Source: Methylopumilus sp009926035 (GTDB taxonomy: Bacteria; Pseudomonadota; Gammaproteobacteria; Burkholderiales; Methylophilaceae). Taken from it: 10,548 nucleotides of DNA. Positions within the stretch are counted from its first letter, which is position 1; every line of letters begins with the position of its first letter. The position numbers were made by a program, and so were the translations under genes. Location: NCBI GenBank assembly GCA_041165405.1, contig JBEANL010000022.1, positions 1 to 10,548 on the forward strand, written 5' to 3'. The notes beneath the pieces were generated by a model. The model searched no databases. It was not told the origin of the DNA and worked only from the letters and a program-made list of their open reading frames with translations. This document shows positions 6,865 to 10,548 of the stretch, piece after piece.

Positions 6865-7566
6865 TTATGCCGCTAGATCAAATATCAATACTTCCCCATC
6901 CCCACCCTTTTCAATAATGATTAAAGGCTCATCCTCCAGTAATAATGCATCACCAGACTTCAAATGATGGCCGTTAATTTCCAATATTCCTTTGATAAGA
7001 TGAACATATGCTTTTCTACTTTGACTTAACTTTAAAATCGCTTTCTGATGTTCATTGAAAATACCGGCATATAAAAACGCATCCGCGTGAATCAAAACAG
7101 ACTGATCTCTCCCATCTGAAGATGCAATGAGGGCAAGCGCACCTTTTTTCCTAGCACTAGGAATCGTTTTTTGCTCGTAGCTAGGCTCTATATTTTTCAC
7201 ATGGGGTTCAATCCAAATTTGTAATAGATGAGTCATGGCATTACTGGCGCTATTAAATTCGCTATGCGTAACAAAGCTTCCTGCACTCATTCTTTGGACC
7301 TCATCTGGATTGATAGTTTTCACATTGCCCATGCTGTCTTTATGGGCCAACTGACCTGAAAGAACGTAGGTGATAATCTCCATATTTCTATGAGAATGAT
7401 CTCCAAAGCCTCCGCCTGCTTCAATATAGTCCTCATTAATGACACGAAGATTACCCCAACCCATATATTGAGGATCGTAATAATCTGCAAACGAAAATGA
7501 ATGATAGCTTTTTAACCAACCATGGTCGGTATATCCTCGATCTTCTGATTTTCTAAGTATGATCAC
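6865..7566 (-). CDS. Pirin family protein (YhhW/YhaK-type bicupin)
   Basis: A 233-residue protein closely resembling E. coli YhhW along its whole length. It has two cupin barrels. The N-terminal one carries the metal ligands H57, H59, H101 and E103, at the same positions as in human pirin and YhhW, in the contexts FGDHSHRNMEI and FVTHSEFN. Related proteins show quercetin 2,3-dioxygenase activity in vitro or act as redox-sensing regulators; the physiological substrate is generally unknown. The start is a GTG at 7566. It is chosen because the family begins MIxLRK and because the GTG overlaps the upstream gene's TGA in the four bases GTGA (7566-7563). This arrangement points to translational coupling, and it explains why no strong Shine-Dalgarno is present. 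Confidence 0.92.
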   Translation of the reverse strand: MIILRKSEDRGYTDHGWLKSYHSFSFADYYDPQYMGWGNLRVINEDYIEAGGGFGDHSHRNMEIITYVLSGQLAHKDSMGNVKTINPDEVQRMSAGSFVTHSEFNSASNAMTHLLQIWIEPHVKNIEPSYEQKTIPSARKKGALALIASSDGRDQSVLIHADAFLYAGIFNEHQKAILKLSQSRKAYVHLIKGILEINGHHLKSGDALLLEDEPLIIIEKGGDGEVLIFDLAA

Positions 7567-8045
7567 TGATTAAATTTCTTATAATTTTTCTTGTAACGAT
7601 AAAAGAGCAGAATAAAGAGAAATAAAATATTTGGGTACCATATATACCAATGTGTCCATGGAATTCCATCTATGTTGTAATCGGATAGCGGCCAAAAAAT
7701 TGGGGTCGCAAAGAAAGCTTTCGAGTGAAAAGGAAAATCAAGAATGATATGAAATGGCCAGGCTAGCATTGCCATAGCAAATGCTCGGTTAAAGCGATAA
7801 ACAACATAAATGATAGGCAAGCATACAATAAAACTATGGCCGATTGAATAAGCTGGAAAAATCCAAGATGGCAGAGAATCTAGTGCGGGTTTTCCAAAAT
7901 GCCAATGCCCCGTCATAAGATTTATAAGCATCAAGAATCCAAACGATATAAGATCTGGCATAGCCCCGAAGAATATCGCTGACCAAGGATATTGCTTGTA
8001 TCCAAACAAACCATATCCCCATAAAGCATGACTTAAAGTATCCAT
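7563..8045 (-). CDS. Small multi-pass membrane protein, possibly YdjM/DUF457-like metal-dependent hydrolase
   Basis: A 160-residue protein if it starts at the ATG at 8045, which gives MDTLSHALWG at the N-terminus. An in-frame ATG at 8096 and a TTG at 8108 would add 17 or 21 residues, but that extension looks like upstream leader. Four or so hydrophobic segments alternate with conserved-looking polar motifs: DTLSHALWG (H6), GAMPD (D31), GHWH (H47, H49), H70, and WPFHIILDFPFHS (H99, D103, H107) followed by FWPLSD. The histidine and aspartate pairs beside membrane segments resemble the YdjM/DUF457 family of predicted membrane-bound metal-dependent hydrolases, but I am not certain of the family. 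Activity is unknown. It overlaps the pirin gene by 4 bases and is transcribed with it. It is divergent from the DUF393 gene. Confidence 0.75.
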   Translation of the reverse strand: MDTLSHALWGYGLFGYKQYPWSAIFFGAMPDLISFGFLMLINLMTGHWHFGKPALDSLPSWIFPAYSIGHSFIVCLPIIYVVYRFNRAFAMAMLAWPFHIILDFPFHSKAFFATPIFWPLSDYNIDGIPWTHWYIWYPNILFLFILLFYRYKKNYKKFNQ

Positions 8046-8110
8046 AAAATAAGTATAGGGTCTTTCGTAAAAAAATTGAATTTTTAATAGGTGCATAACT
8101 CTATACAAGA

Positions 8111-8132
8111 AGCAATAAGCTGAAATATTGCT
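8111..8132. repeat. Inverted repeat AGCAATA-N8-TATTGCT in the divergent gap
   Basis: Perfect 7-base arms (8111-8117 and 8126-8132) surround the spacer AGCTGAAA. In RNA from the plus strand this would be a first hairpin, placed 4 bases before the terminator-like hairpin at 8137. In DNA it could be an operator between divergent genes. Its 7-8-7 geometry equals that of the repeat at 1636-1657, though the arm sequences differ. Confidence 0.35.
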
Positions 8133-8136
8133 CGAT

Positions 8137-8178
8137 AGGCTCCAAATTCACCCTGAATGGTTTGGGGCCTTTCTTTTT
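8137..8178 (+). terminator. Intrinsic terminator structure in the leader of the DUF393 gene
   Basis: AGGCTCCAAA (8137-8146) pairs with TTTGGGGCCT (8161-8170): ten pairs with one G-U wobble. Inside it TTCA (8147-8150) pairs with TGAA (8154-8157) around a CCC loop, leaving a TGG bulge. A T-tract TTCTTTTT (8171-8178) follows at once. This is a classic rho-independent terminator on the plus strand, yet no plus-strand gene lies upstream; the nearest ends at 5360. It sits 19 bases before the DUF393 ATG. It is therefore probably an attenuator in a leader RNA or the end of a small RNA of roughly 60-80 bases. No convincing promoter was found; TTGAAT at 8076 and TATACA at 8102 are 20 bases apart, too far for a standard sigma-70 promoter. 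Confidence 0.65.
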
Positions 8179-8197
8179 AAATCTAACTTAAAAAATT

Positions 8198-8554
8198 ATG
8201 ATAAAGATTTTATTTGATAATCAATGCAATATTTGCAAAAAAGAAATCCAATATTACAAATCCATTGCCCCTACCGACATTTTTTTGTGGTGCAATCTTC
8301 ATACGAATAAAGAAATTCTCAACAAATACAAAATTACATATAAGGATGCACTTTTAAGCCTTCACGCTATCGATGAAAAGGAAATACTTTATAAAGGTAT
8401 TGATGCGTTTTGTCTTATTTGGAAACATTTAAGAGGATGGCGCTACCTAAGCTTCGTTATCAAGCTTCCTATCATTTACCCTATGAGCAAAATAGCTTAT
8501 CAATATTTTGCGTCATGGCGTTTTAACAGACTCAATTACTGTCGGGTGAATTAA
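8198..8554 (+). CDS. DCC family thiol-disulfide oxidoreductase-like protein (DUF393/YuxK)
   Basis: A 118-residue protein, near the usual length for the family. It opens with the thioredoxin-like first strand and motif LFDNQCNIC: D7, C10 and C13 form the family's DxxCxxC signature. The more usual FDG is FDN here. The middle part contains GIDAFCLIWKHLRGWRYLS, also typical, and the C-terminal region is hydrophobic and aromatic. Members are presumed to act in thiol-disulfide exchange, but partners are unknown. The ATG at 8198 gives the expected N-terminus; no Shine-Dalgarno is present, and a terminator-like hairpin ends 19 bases upstream, so expression may be conditional or the message nearly leaderless. 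The stop codon is followed immediately by the start of the DUF429 gene, indicating an operon. Confidence 0.87.
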   Translation: MIKILFDNQCNICKKEIQYYKSIAPTDIFLWCNLHTNKEILNKYKITYKDALLSLHAIDEKEILYKGIDAFCLIWKHLRGWRYLSFVIKLPIIYPMSKIAYQYFASWRFNRLNYCRVN

Positions 8555-9241
8555 TTGGCATTCATTATTGGAATTGATGGGTGTAAATCAGGCTGGTTTT
8601 CAGTTTGGGAAAATCAAAGTGGAAATGTTGAGTCCTCTATCTTTAAAAATCTTAATGAATTAAAAAATTTCTTTACACATAAAAATCATTTAATTATTGG
8701 CATTGATATGCCCGTTGTATTATCTGACATAATACCCAGGCAAGCTGACCAATTAGCTAGAAAGTTGCTCAGCAAAAAAGCTTCTTCGGTATTTACAGCG
8801 CCCACCCCTGAAATGTTAGAGCAGCCAAATTATGAAAAAGCTTCTCTTGTTTCGAAAAAGCTTTTTGGCAAGTCTATGTCGCTTCAATCATGGTATTTAT
8901 TTCCTAAGATTAAAGATGTGCAAACAATAATGCACCATGAAAATATGAATATTTACGAAATACATCCTGAATTAAGCTTCAGAGCAATGAACAATGAAAA
9001 GGTTATCCTAGAAAGCAAAAAGACTTATGAAGGCTTTAGCATTAGAAATTCTTTATTAGCCATACACTTTAAACATTTTAATTTTGAAGAAATACGAAAA
9101 CAATATGCAAAAAAAGATGTAATGGATAATGATATTTTAGATGCACTTGCTGTCTTATGGAGCGCAAAAAGGATTCAATCTAATAAGGCTTCTTTTCTAC
9201 CCCAGGCCCCTGAAAAACCAAACATGCAGATTGTTTATTAA
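8555..9241 (+). CDS. DUF429 family protein (predicted RNase H-like fold)
   Basis: A 228-residue protein that starts at TTG (8555), directly after the previous gene's TAA, with GGTGA 5 bases upstream inside that gene. The TTG gives MAFIIGIDGCKSGW, the expected family N-terminus. Acidic motifs are in the usual order: GIDGCKSGW (D8), IGIDMP (D51), YEIHPELSFRAMN (E135, H137, E139) and DNDILDALAV (D193, D196). These residues resemble the metal-binding set of RNase H-like nucleases, and the family is predicted to be a nuclease, but no activity or substrate is established. The TAA stop overlaps the next ATG by one base (TAATG), which suggests coupled translation. The presence of a photolyase relative further down could hint at nucleic-acid repair; that is inference. 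Confidence 0.87.
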   Translation: MAFIIGIDGCKSGWFSVWENQSGNVESSIFKNLNELKNFFTHKNHLIIGIDMPVVLSDIIPRQADQLARKLLSKKASSVFTAPTPEMLEQPNYEKASLVSKKLFGKSMSLQSWYLFPKIKDVQTIMHHENMNIYEIHPELSFRAMNNEKVILESKKTYEGFSIRNSLLAIHFKHFNFEEIRKQYAKKDVMDNDILDALAVLWSAKRIQSNKASFLPQAPEKPNMQIVY

Positions 9242-9567
9242 TGACCTATTTCATAAAAATTATTATTGCTACTTTAGTTATTGTATTAGTGACTGAATTA
9301 AGTAAAAAAGATACTAAAATAGCCGCACTTCTTTTGGCGCTTCCAATTATTTCATTCACCGCATACACCATGATTTGGTTTGAAAGTAAAGATACAGATA
9401 AGATTGCTAAATTGGCCAACGAGAATTTTATCTATGTTTTACCAGTCATGCCTGCACTTCCATTATTTAGCTGGTTACTAAAAAATCAGTACGGCTACTT
9501 TACTTCTATGGTGGTAGTTATTTTTATCATGATAATACTTTTTTATTTGCTACAAAAAATAATGTGA
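9241..9567 (+). CDS. Small DUF3147-like integral membrane protein
   Basis: A 108-residue protein with four predicted transmembrane segments (about residues 4-20, 27-46, 65-82 and 87-106) and only short polar loops. The KLAN loop around residue 58 and the pattern of a lysine pair (SKKDTK) between the first two helices match small proteobacterial membrane proteins that I associate with DUF3147. That family name is from memory and moderately sure. No catalytic residues are apparent. It starts at the ATG overlapping the DUF429 stop by one base, so it is the third gene of an operon. Its function is unknown. A 69-base gap separates it from the photolyase gene. Confidence 0.75.
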   Translation: MTYFIKIIIATLVIVLVTELSKKDTKIAALLLALPIISFTAYTMIWFESKDTDKIAKLANENFIYVLPVMPALPLFSWLLKNQYGYFTSMVVVIFIMIILFYLLQKIM

Positions 9568-9636
9568 TGCAGAAGGCTATTTCGCCTATAGTGTAGATAC
9601 AAAAAAAATAGATCGTATATTTATTAAGTTCCTAAT
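9568..9636 (+). promoter_or_regulatory. Gap before the photolyase gene with a weak promoter candidate
   Basis: TATAGT at 9587-9592 is one mismatch from the -10 consensus and would place a transcript start about 37 bases before the ATG at 9637. No TTGACA-like -35 element is at the right distance. A small palindrome, TGTA-GA-TACA (9592-9601), follows it. There is no intrinsic terminator in the gap, so readthrough from the three upstream genes is equally possible. Confidence 0.25.
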
Positions 9637-10548
9637 ATGAAAACCCTAAGACTTATTCTCGGCGATCAGCTCAATCCAAATCATTCCTGGTTTAAAAATG
9701 TAGATGATGAAATTTATTACGTATTAATGGAAGTTATACAGGAAACAAACTACGTACTTCATCATGCACAAAAAATTCTAGCCATCTTTGCTGCCATGAG
9801 AGATTTTAAAGAGTTTCTCACAAAAAATAATCATCAAGTTATCTACATAAAAATAAATGATGAATCAAATCAACAATCTTTTAAATCTAATCTTAATACT
9901 TTAATTAAACTTCTGCACATTAAAAAATTTGAATACCAAGAGCCCGATGAATCCAGATTAGATAAAGAATTAGAGGTTTTCTGTAGTGAAATTTATATAC
10001 CATCTGCACGTGTCTCATCAGAACATTTTTATACAAGTCGTGATGAAGTAAAAGAGGTGTTTAAAGATAAAAAGCAATGGCTAATGGAATCCTTTTACCG
10101 CTATATGAGAAAGAAACATCAGATTCTTATGAAGGATATAAATAAGCCAATAGGTGCAAAATGGAATTTTGATAATGAGAATAGAAAGGCATGGAAGGGA
10201 ACACCAAAAACTTTTAAAGATTCTCGACCAACACATGATCATAGTCTCCTGTGGAATGAAATTTGTAAGGCGCAGATAAAAAGCTTTGGTGAGCATAATG
10301 CATCTCAATTTCGGTGGCCATTAAATAGGAAGGAAGCTTTAAAACATCTCGATTTCTTTGTAAAAAACATATTAGTGTACTTCGGTGATTATCAAGATGC
10401 GATGCATAAGGATGAGTCAAAGATGTTTCATTCGTTAATTTCTTTTGCTCTTAATACAAAAATGATATCGCCTCATGAAGTTATTTTGAAAGTTGAGAGT
10501 TCATATCGCGATAATCAAATATCTATTAATACTGCTGAAGGTTTTATC
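9637..10548 (+). CDS. Photolyase/cryptochrome-related protein (DPRP, FeS-BCP/PhrB type), 3' end cut by window
   Basis: The frame is open from the ATG at 9637 to the window edge: 304 codons with no stop, out of a family length of about 500. The N-terminus MKTLRLILGDQLN is typical of the deoxyribodipyrimidine photolyase-related family, which includes the bacterial (6-4) photolyase PhrB and CryB. The antenna-type alpha/beta domain covers about residues 1-130. After it come KWNFDNENRK, then FRWPLNRKEAL and FGDYQDAM, which begin the helical FAD-binding domain, then LFHSL-like MFHSLISFALN and NTAEGFI at the right edge. The iron-sulfur cysteines and most FAD contacts lie beyond the window. The family repairs UV lesions with light or senses blue light; which applies cannot be told here. 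No clear Shine-Dalgarno is present, and the start is set by homology. Confidence 0.92.
   Translation, partial: MKTLRLILGDQLNPNHSWFKNVDDEIYYVLMEVIQETNYVLHHAQKILAIFAAMRDFKEFLTKNNHQVIYIKINDESNQQSFKSNLNTLIKLLHIKKFEYQEPDESRLDKELEVFCSEIYIPSARVSSEHFYTSRDEVKEVFKDKKQWLMESFYRYMRKKHQILMKDINKPIGAKWNFDNENRKAWKGTPKTFKDSRPTHDHSLLWNEICKAQIKSFGEHNASQFRWPLNRKEALKHLDFFVKNILVYFGDYQDAMHKDESKMFHSLISFALNTKMISPHEVILKVESSYRDNQISINTAEGFI

Noticed and set aside
8046..8108. N-terminal extension of the membrane protein to the ATG at 8096 or TTG at 8108
   Set aside because: The added residues do not resemble the protein's motif pattern, and MDTLSHALWG at 8045 looks like a natural N-terminus. The choice is not certain.
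9592..9601. TGTAGATACA palindrome as a LitR/CarH-type light-regulator site before the photolyase gene
   Set aside because: It is a single short imperfect site without a second copy at fixed spacing. No such regulator gene is in the window, and I cannot verify the motif.
10081..10420. Two overlapping minus-strand open frames near the right edge
   Set aside because: They are antisense to the photolyase-related gene, whose plus-strand frame is open and family-like throughout.

Overview
The window is an AT-rich, densely packed piece of bacterial chromosome. It carries thirteen protein-coding genes, two of them cut by the window edges. I see no rRNA, tRNA, CRISPR array, insertion sequence or phage gene. 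The longest stretches without a gene are about 135 and 152 bases. The gene set (AlgC-type phosphomannomutase, YgiQ, a CorA carrying an MgtE-like N-terminal domain, pirin, an iron-sulfur-type photolyase relative), the AT-rich codon use and the short gaps suggest a streamlined betaproteobacterium. Methylophilaceae-like is my best guess, but it is an inference from gene content and style, not from a marker gene.

Layout. Bases 1-843 hold the C-terminal part of a phosphomannomutase/phosphoglucomutase (+). It converges, with a 4-base gap, on a TauE/SafE-family permease (-, 848-1591). A short divergent promoter region separates the permease from ygiQ (+, radical SAM, 1677-3818). Next, on the same strand, come a conserved membrane protein of unknown function with a CxxC motif (3854-4438) and a pair of small exported proteins: a four-cysteine periplasmic protein (4508-4900) and a MORN-like repeat protein (4905-5360). 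A hairpin terminator fills the 22 bases before the converging CorA-family transporter gene (-, 5383-6729). Upstream of corA are a pirin (-, 6865-7566) and a membrane protein (-, 7563-8045), whose start and stop codons overlap.

From 8198 to the right edge a + strand group encodes a DCC/DUF393 thiol-disulfide protein, a DUF429 protein, a small DUF3147-like membrane protein and the N-terminal 304 residues of a photolyase/cryptochrome-related protein. The first three genes are joined end to end, with 0 bases between the first two and a 1-base overlap between the second and third. The photolyase follows after 69 bases. The mixture of photolyase, thiol protein and small membrane proteins could be a light- or oxidative-stress locus; that is inference.

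The most unusual element is non-coding. A strong intrinsic-terminator structure (8137-8178, + strand) lies just before the DUF393 start codon and no + strand gene precedes it, so it looks like an attenuated leader or the 3' end of a small RNA. I found no clear evidence of a complete new system. The genuine unknowns are this leader, the CxxC membrane protein and the exported protein pair.
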